A stretch of DNA of 64,000 nt, taken from DATKCT01 sp035513055 (GTDB lineage Bacteria > Verrucomicrobiota > Verrucomicrobiia > Verrucomicrobiales > DEV007). Shown piece by piece: positions 45,542 to 55,100 of this stretch. The notes below the pieces were generated by a model. That model was not told where the DNA came from and made no database searches. It saw only the letters and a list, made by a program, of their open reading frames with translations. The first letter of the stretch is position 1; every line of letters begins with the position of its first letter. The translations under genes were made by a program, and so were the position numbers. The stretch lies in the NCBI GenBank assembly GCA_035513055.1, contig DATKCT010000069.1:3051-67050 (forward strand). The letters run 5' to 3'.

Positions 45542-46093
45542 CTAAGGTTCGCGCGAACGCGTTTTCGAGGGGGCGCGAGCGCGGCTGTTCGGACCCTGCC
45601 GGGCAGAAGGAGCAGTGTGGGAGCTTGAGCCTCCAGAGGGATGTCGGAATGGGGGCTTATGGTCCGCGTTGCGAAACAACGTCCGGAGCCGGCGCAGGTG
45701 GGGTTCCTCGGAGCGCAGGCTGAGGAGCCGCGACAGATGTTCCAACGGGTTTGACGCCGGTTCGCCTGCGGGAAAGGTGACGGAAGGGCAGGAGGAACCC
45801 TCGGCTGGCGCCCCAGCGTGCCGCTCGAGACGGCGGACCAACTCGCGGCGGGCCAGAAATCGATTCAACGCTTGCGAGGTCGACTTGGCGCAACGGATCC
45901 GATGTCCGCTCCGGCGATGGAAGAGTTCGACGCCGGCACAATGGGAACGGGAACGGCGCCCGCGTTTGGACGGGGTCGCGTGGAAGAAGCGCTCTTCCAG
46001 CTCGCTCTCGAAAATCGCAAGGGCGGCCATGCGGCGCCGCAGGGCCTCCGCCTTTTCCGGCCGGACGGGAAAGGGGGGACCGGATGCGGACAT
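45542..46093 (-). CDS. Release-factor-like (RF-1 domain) protein without GGQ
   Basis: A 183-residue protein from ATG 46093. RRRMAALAIFESELEERFF and later HRIRCAKSTSQALNRFLARR match the frame of the RF-1/ArfB peptidyl-hydrolase domain, where the second stretch corresponds to the conserved RSQ..NR..A helix. The loop between them, where GSGxGGQxVNK is expected, reads ATPSKRGRRSRSHCAGVEL. All three frames were checked and none restores GGQ. The C-terminus is long, basic and Pro/Ser-rich. It lies 34 bases after the ClpP-like gene. It may bind ribosomes without hydrolysing peptidyl-tRNA. Confidence 0.6.
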   Translation of the reverse strand: MSASGPPFPVRPEKAEALRRRMAALAIFESELEERFFHATPSKRGRRSRSHCAGVELFHRRSGHRIRCAKSTSQALNRFLARRELVRRLERHAGAPAEGSSCPSVTFPAGEPASNPLEHLSRLLSLRSEEPHLRRLRTLFRNADHKPPFRHPSGGSSSHTAPSARQGPNSRARAPSKTRSREP

Positions 46094-46127
46094 GTGAAGG
46101 ATGACTTCCTCGAGGCGCCCGGATCCT

Positions 46128-47447
46128 TTAGTGGATCCGATAGTATCCGTCGGGATTGTAGAGGTAATAAAAATCTTTCCGGGAAACGCGCGGCAATCGC
46201 ATAAGCGCTCTGCCTTGAGCGTCGAGTTCTTCGACACAACCGTGCATGGGCGCGGCGGTCGAGGGAGGTGTCGTGCGTTTGGGGATCTCGATGGATTTGG
46301 CGCCGCCGGCATCGGGATTCTTCAGCAGGGAAGTCTCCCGGATATCCTCGACGACGGTGTCGATCCATTTCAATGCGACGGCTTCATCAGCGAACTCTTC
46401 CCAGTCTCCATCGGTAGCTTCGTTGTACATACGCTGGATGAAGGCATCGAGAGTGATGCCCATTTTCTCAGCGATGGGAGTGGCCAAGCGCCGCCACCAT
46501 TCTTTGGCCGTTTCGAATTCCTCGGCATGTTCGGTGAGATTTCCGAACCCGACATAACTGAGCTGATGGTGAAGGATGATGGCATTGGGATAGGCAAACG
46601 AGCGTTCGGCCAAGGTGGAAATGCAGGCGGCCATGCTAGCGGCGAATGACTTGACCACGACGTAGACGGGGGCGGGACTGCCTTCCATGGCCTTGAGAAT
46701 CCGGTAACCGGCCATGACGGATCCGCCCGGTGAATCGTCGATTACAATGAAGATGGGAAACTCGTTGCTCTTGTTGTTGAAATAACTGATGCGCTCAGAG
46801 ACGTGCTCGGCGGATTGGGCAGTGATCGGGCCGTTGAGGGCAATGCGGCGGTCGCTGACTATGAGACGGCCTTCTTCCAGCGGATCCAAGCGATAAACCG
46901 GCTTCTGGTCGGCGTAATTTTGCCGTTCAGTGGACTTTTCGGCCAGGTTGATTTCGACCTCCATCTTTTCCAATTCGGCTTGATATTCGCCCTTGAAAAA
47001 CTTGAGATCATTGGCCTGAATCTCAGCGCGGGCCTTGGCGATGGTGTTTTCGAGATTGAGGCGTTCCGATTCGCGGCGGAGTTCCGCGAGTTCGCCGTCG
47101 AGTTCCGTTTTCTTGCGAGCGGCTTCCAACTCGAGGCGCTTGGTCAACAGTTCGACCTCGACTTGGAGCCGTTCCAGTTCTTCGCGTTGACTGCGCAGAT
47201 CGGCGGCGAGCCGTTCTTTGGCCAAGGCGTTCTCGAGAGCGAGCCGTTCTTTTTCCGCTTCCAGCGGGCTGGAAGGGGAACTGGATTGGGCCGGTGAGGG
47301 CAAGGGAATGACGAGCGCGGGAGTCTCGCTGGACGAGGCGCCTGCGGAGGCCAATGCGGATGGGGACTGGTCTGCCGGCAAGGAGAACAGAGGGAGCAGC
47401 AGGAGCGCGATGGAAGCGAAACCCAGGCGGTAAGTCGGAAGTTTCAT
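46128..47447 (-). CDS. Exported ClpP-like serine protease with long coiled coil
   Basis: A 439-residue protein; ATG 47447 opens a signal peptide (FASIALLLLPLFSLPADQ). Residues ~60-195 are a heptad-rich coiled coil (KERLALENALAKERLAADLR and similar). Residues ~205-375 are a ClpP/crotonase-type protease domain: FIVIDDSPGGSVMAGYRILK, the nucleophile in VVVKSFAASMAACISTL, and the His in NAIILHHQLS. No Clp ATPase partner is coded nearby, and the signal peptide puts it outside the cytoplasm, which is unusual for ClpP but known for NfeD/SppA-type relatives. A short C-terminal tail is Tyr-rich. Confidence 0.78.
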   Translation of the reverse strand: MKLPTYRLGFASIALLLLPLFSLPADQSPSALASAGASSSETPALVIPLPSPAQSSSPSSPLEAEKERLALENALAKERLAADLRSQREELERLQVEVELLTKRLELEAARKKTELDGELAELRRESERLNLENTIAKARAEIQANDLKFFKGEYQAELEKMEVEINLAEKSTERQNYADQKPVYRLDPLEEGRLIVSDRRIALNGPITAQSAEHVSERISYFNNKSNEFPIFIVIDDSPGGSVMAGYRILKAMEGSPAPVYVVVKSFAASMAACISTLAERSFAYPNAIILHHQLSYVGFGNLTEHAEEFETAKEWWRRLATPIAEKMGITLDAFIQRMYNEATDGDWEEFADEAVALKWIDTVVEDIRETSLLKNPDAGGAKSIEIPKRTTPPSTAAPMHGCVEELDAQGRALMRLPRVSRKDFYYLYNPDGYYRIH

Positions 47448-47579
47448 GCCTGCAAAAATGACTGGAAATGGCATTGTCGCAACACGATCTTGTCAAGGGT
47501 GGACTGGAGGGGAGTCTCGTTCTTTCTCGCGGATGGGGTGGACGTTGGCGCCGGCTTGCGCAGGCGGCGGTAAAGCGGA

Positions 47580-47837
47580 ATGATTGAGGCTATGACCGAA
47601 ATGGACCGGGATGAGCTGACGGCCTTGTTGACGGAACGTTTGGAGATCATTGGGGACGGAGATCTTCGGGAACGTGATCCCGAGGAGCATCTCCGGCGCT
47701 TGCGAGAGATTTCGGAAAGAATCGACGAGGAGCGGCGGCGGTTGGAGGCGGAATTGGATCCACGATTGGCGCATTTTTTGGAGCGCTGCAGCTACGCCAA
47801 GGCCCTGGCCTACCTGAAAACCAGCGCGGGTGAGTGA
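47580..47837 (+). CDS. Small acidic helical protein, unknown
   Basis: An 85-residue frame (or 81 from ATG 47592, which has GAGG just ahead). The sequence is highly charged and predicted helical (ERDPEEHLRRLREISERIDE), with a C-terminal HFLERCSYAKALAYLKT that looks like a packed helix. It stands alone between divergent genes. Third-position GC bias and the lack of overlap with another gene support it as real. No family is recognised. Confidence 0.6.
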   Translation: MIEAMTEMDRDELTALLTERLEIIGDGDLRERDPEEHLRRLREISERIDEERRRLEAELDPRLAHFLERCSYAKALAYLKTSAGE

Positions 47838-48264
47838 GAGTTGGGGGGCCGTGGACCACCGGCCACTGCCCACTGACCACCGGCCACCGGCCACGCCCCC
47901 ACCCCCCGGCAGGACGCGCAGGAGCGCGTCCCTCCACGAGAGCCGGGGAGACCCTCGTCCGCCAGCCCTGGGGCAGGCGTCTCCACCGGCCACTGCCCAC
48001 TGACCACAGCGAAGCGGTAATCGTAATCGAAGAACCCACTTTCTAGCGGATCGTTGAGCCGCTTTTTCGCCCGGCCCTTCTATTACGATGACGATTACGA
48101 GCACCGTCCGTTCCGGACTGAGCACGAGCACGATAGGGCCTCTTCTCCCCTCTCGTGCTCAGCGAAGCGGCGCACTTCCCACTTCCCACTGCCCACTGAC
48201 CACCGCCCACTGACCACTGCCCACTGACCACTGACCCCTGACCACACGATCTCCTCAAGTTCCA
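47838..48264. repeat. Repeat-rich 427-base spacer with heptamer arrays
   Basis: No gene is visible. Three blocks of degenerate tandem heptamers based on CCACTGC and CCACTGA lie at ~47852-47900, ~47983-48008 and 48173-48245; on the minus strand the unit reads GTGGTCA or GTGGGCA. Between the blocks lie a perfect palindrome (47912-47931) and an imperfect inverted pair of TAATCGTAATCG-like sequences (~48016-48033 and ~48079-48101). Units differ in length and sequence and there are no unique spacers, so this is not CRISPR. Confidence 0.7.
47912..47931. repeat. Perfect palindrome GGACGCGC-AGGA-GCGCGTCC
   Basis: The 8-bp arms pair exactly around an AGGA loop. It is a REP-like hairpin of a different family from those at 23711 and 33328. 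Confidence 0.65.
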
Positions 48265-49650
48265 TTACCGGCGCGCGCGACCCAGGGCCGCTCCCCGGGG
48301 CATACGCTCGTTGAGGGCATCGGGCCGGCTGGCGTGATGACGAGCTTCCTCCGCCGTGATCTGACCGGTGAATACAAGGTCAGCCAAGCTTTCGTCGAGA
48401 GTGTGCATACCGTCGCGTGCGCCGATCTGCATGAGACTGGGGATCTGCTCGACTTTGCGCTGACGGATGCAGGCGCGCACAGCGTGGTTCATGACCATCA
48501 CTTCGCTGGCGAGCACGCGGCCGCTGCCGTCCGAGCGCGGCAGAAGCCGCTGGGAAATGACGGCTTGCAGGCAGTTGGCAATCTGGGCGATGACTTGGGG
48601 TTGTTGGTCGCCGGGAAAGACATCGATGAGGCGGTCGAGCGTTTTCGGGGCGTTGATGGTGTGCAGAGTGCTGATGACGAGATGCCCGGTCTCCGCGGCG
48701 GTGATGGCGGTGCGGATCGTTTCGAGGTCGCGCAGTTCGCTGACAAGGATGACGTCTGGATCTTGTCGCAGGACATGGCGGAGGGCGGCGGCAAAGCTAT
48801 GGGTATCGACGCCGACCTCGCGTTGTTTGATGATGCAGGCCGCGTGTTGGAAAATGTATTCGATAGGATCCTCCACAGAGATAATGACGCCGGAGCGGAG
48901 CCGGCTGATATGTTCAACCATGGCCGCGAGCGTGGTGCTTTTTCCCGAGCCGGTGATGCCGGTGACCAGGATGAGGCCTTCGCGCAGGTTGCAGAGTTGC
49001 TGGACAATGGGTCTGTGGCCGAGATCGGCCAGGGATGCGATGTGATCGGCGATGAGCCGGAAGGCGGCCTGGAGATTGCCGCGGTTGTAATGGGCGTTGG
49101 CGCGGAAGCGTCCGACGCTTTCGATCTGCAGCGCGAAGTCGAGTTCCCACTCCTTTTCCAAAAGAGGCAGGTTCTGGATTCGAAGACGTACTCGACGGGG
49201 TCTTCGATGGTGACAACGTGCCGGGACTCGAAGTCGTTGAGCCAGTCGAGAAGGGAAGCGATGGTCGTGGACTTTCCGGAACCAGCGGGACCTGTCACCA
49301 GGATCAATCCGGAGCACGGCGGCTTGACGGCCGAGGACGCGGTGGGACTGGACTCGAAAGCGGCTGCCGAAGGAGGCGACGTAGTGAAAATCCCGTTCCG
49401 CGGAACCGGGAAACGCCGCAGCGCCGGCGTTGAGCGGCGCCAGGTCGGCGGCGGTCACCGGACCGGCGCCGGGAAACTCGACGAGAGCCCCTTCGACGCG
49501 CAGGCGAGGCGGCAGACCCTCGTGCAAGAAGAGATCGCTGGCGCCGCGTTGTTCGGCCTGGCGGCAATAGAAATCGAGGCGATTCTCGGCGGTTGCGGGC
49601 ACGGCTGTGGGAGGGACGCGAAGTTTTGCGTTGTTTTCCGGAGGAAACAT
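48265..49650 (-). CDS. PilT-type ATPase, chimeric locus collapsed from two copies
   Basis: A continuous 461-residue frame. Residues ~20-120 are a PilT-like N-terminal domain (YCRQAEQRGASDLFLHEGLP, FRVQSHR). Residues ~115-175 are Arg-rich, unlike any PilT, and are the out-of-frame reading of a second ATPase fragment (see 49173-49313). From KEWELDFALQIESVGRFRA the frame enters a second PilT-like copy with a complete motor domain: LVTGITGSGKSTTLAAM, VIISVEDPIEYIF, PDVILVSELRDLETIRTAI and TGHLVISTLHTINAP. PilT motors retract type IV pili. The protein might work through the second motor, or the gene may be dead. A sequencing or assembly collapse of tandem pilT-like genes is also possible. Confidence 0.6.
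   Translation of the reverse strand: MFPPENNAKLRVPPTAVPATAENRLDFYCRQAEQRGASDLFLHEGLPPRLRVEGALVEFPGAGPVTAADLAPLNAGAAAFPGSAERDFHYVASFGSRFRVQSHRVLGRQAAVLRIDPGDRSRWFRKVHDHRFPSRLAQRLRVPARCHHRRPRRVRLRIQNLPLLEKEWELDFALQIESVGRFRANAHYNRGNLQAAFRLIADHIASLADLGHRPIVQQLCNLREGLILVTGITGSGKSTTLAAMVEHISRLRSGVIISVEDPIEYIFQHAACIIKQREVGVDTHSFAAALRHVLRQDPDVILVSELRDLETIRTAITAAETGHLVISTLHTINAPKTLDRLIDVFPGDQQPQVIAQIANCLQAVISQRLLPRSDGSGRVLASEVMVMNHAVRACIRQRKVEQIPSLMQIGARDGMHTLDESLADLVFTGQITAEEARHHASRPDALNERMPRGAALGRARR
49173..49313 (-). pseudogene. Out-of-frame relic of a PilT motor core inside the chimeric gene
   Basis: In the +1 frame relative to the 461-residue reading, these bases encode SGLILVTGPAGSGKSTTIAS, then LLDWLNDFESRHVVTIEDPV and EYVFESR. 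That is a normal PilT Walker A through Asp-box sequence. It breaks off where the main frame resumes as IQNLPLLEKEWELDF. About 30 residues expected between FRVQSHR and this Walker A are missing upstream, and the rest of the motor is missing downstream. Confidence 0.8.
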
Positions 49651-49666
49651 CCTAACTCAGGAGCGA

Positions 49667-50617
49667 ATGAAGCGCATTCTTCTTTCGACGACGTCCTTTC
49701 AGGACACACCGGGGGAGCATCAGGCCATCTTGGAGCAAAGTGGTTTCGACCTGGTGCGGGAGCGGGGTCCGCTCGGTGAGGAGCGGATGCTGGAATTGGC
49801 GGGGAAGCTGGACGGTTTGCTGTGCGGCGATGATGTGCTTTCCCGCCGCGTCTTGGAAGCGATGCGGCCGCGGCTGGAGGTTATTAGCAAGTACGGGATT
49901 GGATTGGACAAGATTGACCTGGACGCTTGTCGCGAATTCGGGATTCCGGTTTTTTTCACTCCGGGAGTGAATCACACAACCGTAGCGGAGCACACCTTTT
50001 GTCTGCTGCTGGCTATGGTCCGCCATTTGGTCGAGGAGGTCAATCACACCCGGGCCGGGCGTTGGATCCGTGTGACGGGAAACGAGTTGTGGCGGAAACG
50101 GATGGGGCTAGTGGGTCTGGGCCGGATTGGAATCGAGGTGGCGAAGCGGGCCCGCGGATTCGAGATGGAACTTTGGGGCTACGGAAATCACTGGCCCGCA
50201 GAGGCGGCGGAACTCGGAATCGTTCGCTGCGCTTCGCTGAAGGAATTGTTTGGTAACTGCGATGTGCTGAGTCTGCACACGCGGCTGAGGGACGAAACGC
50301 GTCACATCGTGAATGCAGCGTTGTTGGAAGGGATGCGAGAGGGCGCGATCCTGATCAACACGTCGCGTGGGGAACTCGTGGATACGGCGGCGGTGTTGAA
50401 GGCATTGGACGCCGGAACCCTGGCAGGATACGCGACGGACGTGCTGGAGGAAGAGCCGCCGCCGCCGGAGTATCCTCTGCTGAGGCACGCCAAGGTTTTG
50501 GCGACGCCGCATATCGGTTCCCGGACTTATGAGAGCGTGCCTCGGCAGGCTATGCGCGCGACGCTGAATTTGGTGCATTACTTCGAGAACAATCCCGAGC
50601 CGTTTCGGGCGGTGTGA
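49667..50617 (+). CDS. D-isomer-specific 2-hydroxyacid dehydrogenase
   Basis: A 316-residue protein from ATG 49667, preceded by CAGGAGCG. NAD-binding motif: RMGLVGLGRIGIEVAKRARG. Active-site triad: Arg in LINTSRGELVDTAAVL, Glu in TDVLEEEPPPPEYPL, His in LATPHIGSRTYES. The family includes phosphoglycerate, lactate, glycerate and hydroxypyruvate dehydrogenases. The 316-residue size lacks the C-terminal ACT domain of long SerA forms, so the substrate is open. Confidence 0.9.
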   Translation: MKRILLSTTSFQDTPGEHQAILEQSGFDLVRERGPLGEERMLELAGKLDGLLCGDDVLSRRVLEAMRPRLEVISKYGIGLDKIDLDACREFGIPVFFTPGVNHTTVAEHTFCLLLAMVRHLVEEVNHTRAGRWIRVTGNELWRKRMGLVGLGRIGIEVAKRARGFEMELWGYGNHWPAEAAELGIVRCASLKELFGNCDVLSLHTRLRDETRHIVNAALLEGMREGAILINTSRGELVDTAAVLKALDAGTLAGYATDVLEEEPPPPEYPLLRHAKVLATPHIGSRTYESVPRQAMRATLNLVHYFENNPEPFRAV

Positions 50618-50688
50618 GCGGCGATGGCGGCGGGATGGGGTTGGGAGTTTGTTGCGAGTTTGTGACGAGGGCATAGGCTGCGAGCGCA

Positions 50689-52011
50689 ATGAGCGAGGAA
50701 GACAGGGGCAAAGTCCGGTTCGGCGATCTTCGAGCCATTCTGCAATACGTGCCGGTGTTTCGCGGGCAGACCTTTGTGGTCGCGGTGGACGGCGCGGTTC
50801 TGGCGGCCGGGCACCTTTCTCATCTCCTTCTGGATCTGGCAGTGCTGCAGTCGCTCAACGTGCGGGTCGTGTTGGTCTACGGAGCCGGCCATCAGATCCG
50901 GACCTTGGGGATGGAACGAGGAGTCGAATTGACGACGGTCGACGGAATGGGGCGCACCGATGCTGCGACCTTGGAAGTGAGCATCGACGCCATCACCCGC
51001 TTGAGCAGCACGCTGATGCAGGCCTTGACCGTGGCAGGGATCCGGACGGCTACGGCCAATGCTCTCATTGCCCACCGGGCCGGGATTGTCGGCGGGGTGG
51101 ACCAAGAGTTTACCGGCGTGGTGGACAGGGTCGATGGGCAGAGTTTGATGTCCTTTTTGAAACAAGGAATCCTGCCGCTGGTGGCCCCTCTGGGTTACGA
51201 CCGGCAGGGGGTGACCCTCCGGCTGAACTCAGACAGCGCGGCGGTGGAAACGGCGCTGACGTTGGGAGCGGCCAAGATCGTTTTTGTGACATTGGGACGA
51301 GTCATGGATTCTCGAGGCGAGCAGATCCGGCACGTGAGCGTCGAGCAGGCCGAGGCCCTGACGGACCGGGCCGGGTCCCCGGAGTTTCCTCCGCACCTCT
51401 TGTCGAAGTTGCGGCATGCCGCCAAGGCCTGCCGGGAGCGGGTGCCGCGCGTTCACATTGTCGATGGAACCCGCGATGACGCCTTGTTGGCGGAATTGTT
51501 CAGCAACGAAGGCATCGGAACCATGGTGTATGCGGACGCCTACCAGGAAATCCGGCCTGCCGGTCCGGGCGACGCGGCGGCGATTCACGCCATGATCCGC
51601 AGTTCCGTTGTGGAACAAGAACTTCGAGACCGCAGCGCGGAAGAATTGGCCCAGGAGATCGCGGACTATTATGTGATCGAGGTCGACGGGAATGCCGTTG
51701 GCTGCATGGCTCTGCATTACTTTCCGGAACGGCGGGCCGCGGAACTGGCCTGTTTGTTCATTCGCCGCAGCCATGAAAACCAGGGCTATGGCCGGAGGCT
51801 GGTGGCTTATGCCATCGACCGGGCCCGGCGAGATGGCGCCGGCCAGCTCTTTCTCTTGACCACTGGGGCTCGCGGCTATTTTGAACGGCTCGCGGGATTC
51901 ATCGAGGGCAAGCCCGAGGATCTCCCCGAAGAGCGCAAAAGAACCTGGGAAGCGAGTGGGCGGCGTTCGCAGGTGCTTTTTCTCGATCTCCGGGCGGCAA
52001 CGCCGGTTTGA
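50689..52011 (+). CDS. argA: Amino-acid N-acetyltransferase (N-acetylglutamate synthase)
   Basis: A 440-residue protein with the ArgA layout: an amino-acid-kinase-like domain (~20-285) with FVVAVDGAVLAAGHLSHLLL, VVLVYGAGHQIRTLGMERG and VTLRLNSDSAAVETALTLGA. It is joined to a C-terminal GNAT domain (~290-430) with CLFIRRSHENQGYGRRLVAY and the acetyl-CoA loop QGYGRR. It catalyses the first step of arginine synthesis, acetylating glutamate, and is usually feedback-inhibited by arginine via the kinase-like domain. It stands alone after the dehydrogenase (71-base gap). Confidence 0.93.
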   Translation: MSEEDRGKVRFGDLRAILQYVPVFRGQTFVVAVDGAVLAAGHLSHLLLDLAVLQSLNVRVVLVYGAGHQIRTLGMERGVELTTVDGMGRTDAATLEVSIDAITRLSSTLMQALTVAGIRTATANALIAHRAGIVGGVDQEFTGVVDRVDGQSLMSFLKQGILPLVAPLGYDRQGVTLRLNSDSAAVETALTLGAAKIVFVTLGRVMDSRGEQIRHVSVEQAEALTDRAGSPEFPPHLLSKLRHAAKACRERVPRVHIVDGTRDDALLAELFSNEGIGTMVYADAYQEIRPAGPGDAAAIHAMIRSSVVEQELRDRSAEELAQEIADYYVIEVDGNAVGCMALHYFPERRAAELACLFIRRSHENQGYGRRLVAYAIDRARRDGAGQLFLLTTGARGYFERLAGFIEGKPEDLPEERKRTWEASGRRSQVLFLDLRAATPV

Positions 52012-52044
52012 GACTGCGGCTGGCCGGTTAGCCTGGCTGGCCGA

Positions 52045-52061
52045 TGGCGCGCAGCGCGCCA
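52045..52061. repeat. Perfect palindrome TGGCGCGC-A-GCGCGCCA
   Basis: 17 bases with complete symmetry in the 187-base spacer between convergent argA and the alpha-2-macroglobulin gene. It could act as a bidirectional hairpin. Nothing else was recognised in this spacer. Confidence 0.55.
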
Positions 52062-52198
52062 CCACAGGATGGGTAGGAGAAAATGTGGGTCAACCCCCCG
52101 GCTACGTGCTGCCATCGCTTCGCGAAGGAGAGCGGCACGTCGCGCGGCATGGCCGTGACGGGGCAGGCTTCACAATCAAGGCGCCGTGGGAGGACACG

Positions 52199-55100
52199 CT
52201 ACCGCGTCTTTTGCACTTGAACGCCGGTGTCGTTGTTGCGGCGCAGCATATCCCAGTTCTTCAGATTGGTTTCTTGAAGCATTCGGTTGGAACCTTCGAT
52301 GTTCTTTAGGTAATCGCCGGCTTCCAACTGCTTTGCAGCCTCTGCTTTGTCTGCGGTTGCGGTTTGATCCTCCGGTTGCGGACCTAGCGTTTCCTTGCCC
52401 CGAAAGAAGGCATACCTGCTTGTTCCATGACGGGCGATGACGGTGGACAGGCCGCGGATATCCTCGGCCTGAAACACGCCGCGGGGTCCGGTGACGCCCT
52501 CGACCATGGCGCCGCTGACGCTGCCGATGGCCTTGACCTCGGCTCCGGCGGCGTAGCTATCCCCGGCGATATCCAGGACATTGACGCGGAGTGAAGCGGA
52601 GGCGGCGTCCTCATGGACTTCGAGCCGCAAGGGACTTATCAGGACAAGACCGCTGGCGAAGAGATCGTCGCCGCGGCAGAGCGCCAGGTAGGCGCCATCT
52701 TCAGCGACCGGCAGGTCGAATCCGTGAGTCATGGGACGGAAATCCCGCCCATCGCCCAAGCTCAGGGTCATCTCGGCATCGGGTTCGATGCCGGCCAGGC
52801 TGACTTCACTCACCCGGCTCAGATTCTTCTCCCGCAAATAGAGTTTCATGAGGTCCACGCGATAGACCCTGAGCACCGCTTCCCGAATGTTGCGATATTC
52901 GAGTTCGAGACGAACCGGTTCTCCGGGGCGGAAGGTGGACACTTCGGGAAGAGCCAGGGAACGCTTCTGGAAATACGCGATGGACTGGGCGGCGTCGGGG
53001 TAAAGCCCGCGAACCATTTCGTACCAGCGAATGGCCTCTTCCGCGTTTCCCTGCGCGTGATGGATCTGTGCGGTGATGTAGCGGGCGTAATCCCGGTCCT
53101 TCCCATCGCCTTCGGCCACGGGCACAGCGGCGGCGAGGGCTTCCTCGTAGTGACGTTGCCAAAAATGTCCGAGGGCGGCCATGTAGCGGAAGCTGGTGAG
53201 AAACGGACTGCCGGTGAACAATCCGGCGAAGCTCTCGGTGCTCGCGACGACTCCGCTGTAGTTTTCCAGAGCAAACCCGACGTTGATGAGACTGAAGGCG
53301 GCGTCGTCTGCGAGCGGATCGGAAGGGTAATAGGCGAGGAAGCGCTCGAGGAAACGCTGGCTGCGCCTCAGCAAGTCTTCCCGGTTAGGCGGGTCTTGAC
53401 CCGGTTCGCGAGGGAGCGCATCAGCCCGGGGAGATTTCTCGAACAAGGACTGGGAGAGGGCGAAAAACGCGGCCACGGACTCGGCGTGATCGGGGTATTC
53501 CTTCCAAAGGCGTTCTTGATAGTCGATGGACCCGAGATACTGCCCTTGATCCTCGAGCACGGCGCTGATGTTGGCGTCGTTGAGAAAGCTCGATTCGATC
53601 GTGGCGCGGAACACCAGCCAGGCGCGCTCGAACTCGCCGAGTTCGCGGTAGGCTTCGCCAACCCGGAGGATGCGATCAAAGGGGATGATCAAGTCCGGAT
53701 AGCGTTCGTGGAGGATTTCGAACATCTCGACCACGCGAGCCGGCTGGAAATCCTCCGGTTCAGTATGAATCCAAAGGAGCATCCGGGCGATCTCGCGCTC
53801 GAAGTTTCGGCGGCCTTGGGCATCGGCAAACAAGGCGTCGAGATGAGCGCGAGAGTCTGCGTATTTGCCGTCGCGGAAGAGGTGACCGGCGAGTTCGAAA
53901 CGCTCAGCGACGTTTATCCGGTATTCCTCTTGGGGATCGGAGCCGGGAGGCAGGATCTGGAGTTCTGCGGCGGCGCCGATACGCATCCGGCTGCGGTCAG
54001 TGGCATCGCGGAGGGTGGAAGGTAAGACGCGGAAAGCGCCTGGAGCATGGGCGACGAGTTCATATCCGAGCGACTGAATGGCTCCGGGACGATAGTGCAG
54101 GCGGAGGATTCCGTGTTCCTCTTCGATCCGGTCGAAGTTCCCTTCCACCGAACCGGGAACCAGGAGCATGCCCGCGGGAAGCGGTTCTTCCCAGAGCACG
54201 GGATTGGGGTAGGGATTGCGATTGACCGTGTGCACGGCGACGCGGACGCGCTGTCCCAGCCGGAGCCGCGAGACCGGGGAAGTGCTGCGGGCCTGCAAGG
54301 GGACGTCGCGGTAACTAAGCCGGTCATGGTAATAATGACGTTGGGCGATATGCGGCGTGTCCCAGGACTCGGGGTCCTTCAGCTCAGCGGAGAAGCCGGT
54401 CAGCCATGCGTCGTAGCGGATCTCGCCGCGGCCTTCCACCGCCACTCGAATCCGGCTCACGCCGGCTTCGATCCATTCGGCAGGGAGCGAGAAAAACACG
54501 GTGCCATCGAGGTCCTTGGACTCGAGGCGGTGGACTTCGCGGTCGTTGACGGTGAGGATGACCCGGAAGTCCTCGCGCGCAGCGGAGTGAGTGCCATGAT
54601 AGGCGGTAAGGGCGGCGACGACGAATCCGGGGACGTGGCCCGGCGGTTGGCGATAACCGCTGAGCTGTGCCAGCAGATAGGAGGCGGAGGCCTTGGCCAC
54701 CGGCGAGGTTGGAGCGGCCTGTGCGTAGGTCCACAGGACAAGGGCGCTGGTGAGCGCCGGATCCTGCAAGAGGGCGTGGTCTTTGCTGCCGGCCCAGCGT
54801 GCGGAGCCGGGCACGGCGGCATCGGGTTCCCGCTGGGTGGTCAACAGTTCGAGCAGATCCCGAGCGAAAGCATCGCGCTTCATCCGCACAAAGGCGGCGG
54901 CGAGAAAGGCCCGGGCGGGAGGAGTGAGCGAGGCGCGCTCCCGGTAGAGACGGTTGGCGGCGGAGAAATCGGGTTCGCCGGAGAACGATTGGGCGAAGAG
55001 AAGCAGCGCCTTCTGTTCGTGATCCGTTGCGGCGATGCTGGGATAATACAGGCGCAGCCATTCCGCGGCGCGTTCGATGGCGCTGTGAGCGGAGGGAAAT

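Noticed and set aside
45915..46000. Frameshift hiding a GGQ motif in the RF-like gene
   Set aside because: All three minus-strand frames over the loop were read; none gives GGQ or a close variant.
47838..48264. Possible CRISPR array
   Set aside because: The units are degenerate heptamers in direct contact, with no unique spacers of even length and no cas genes nearby.
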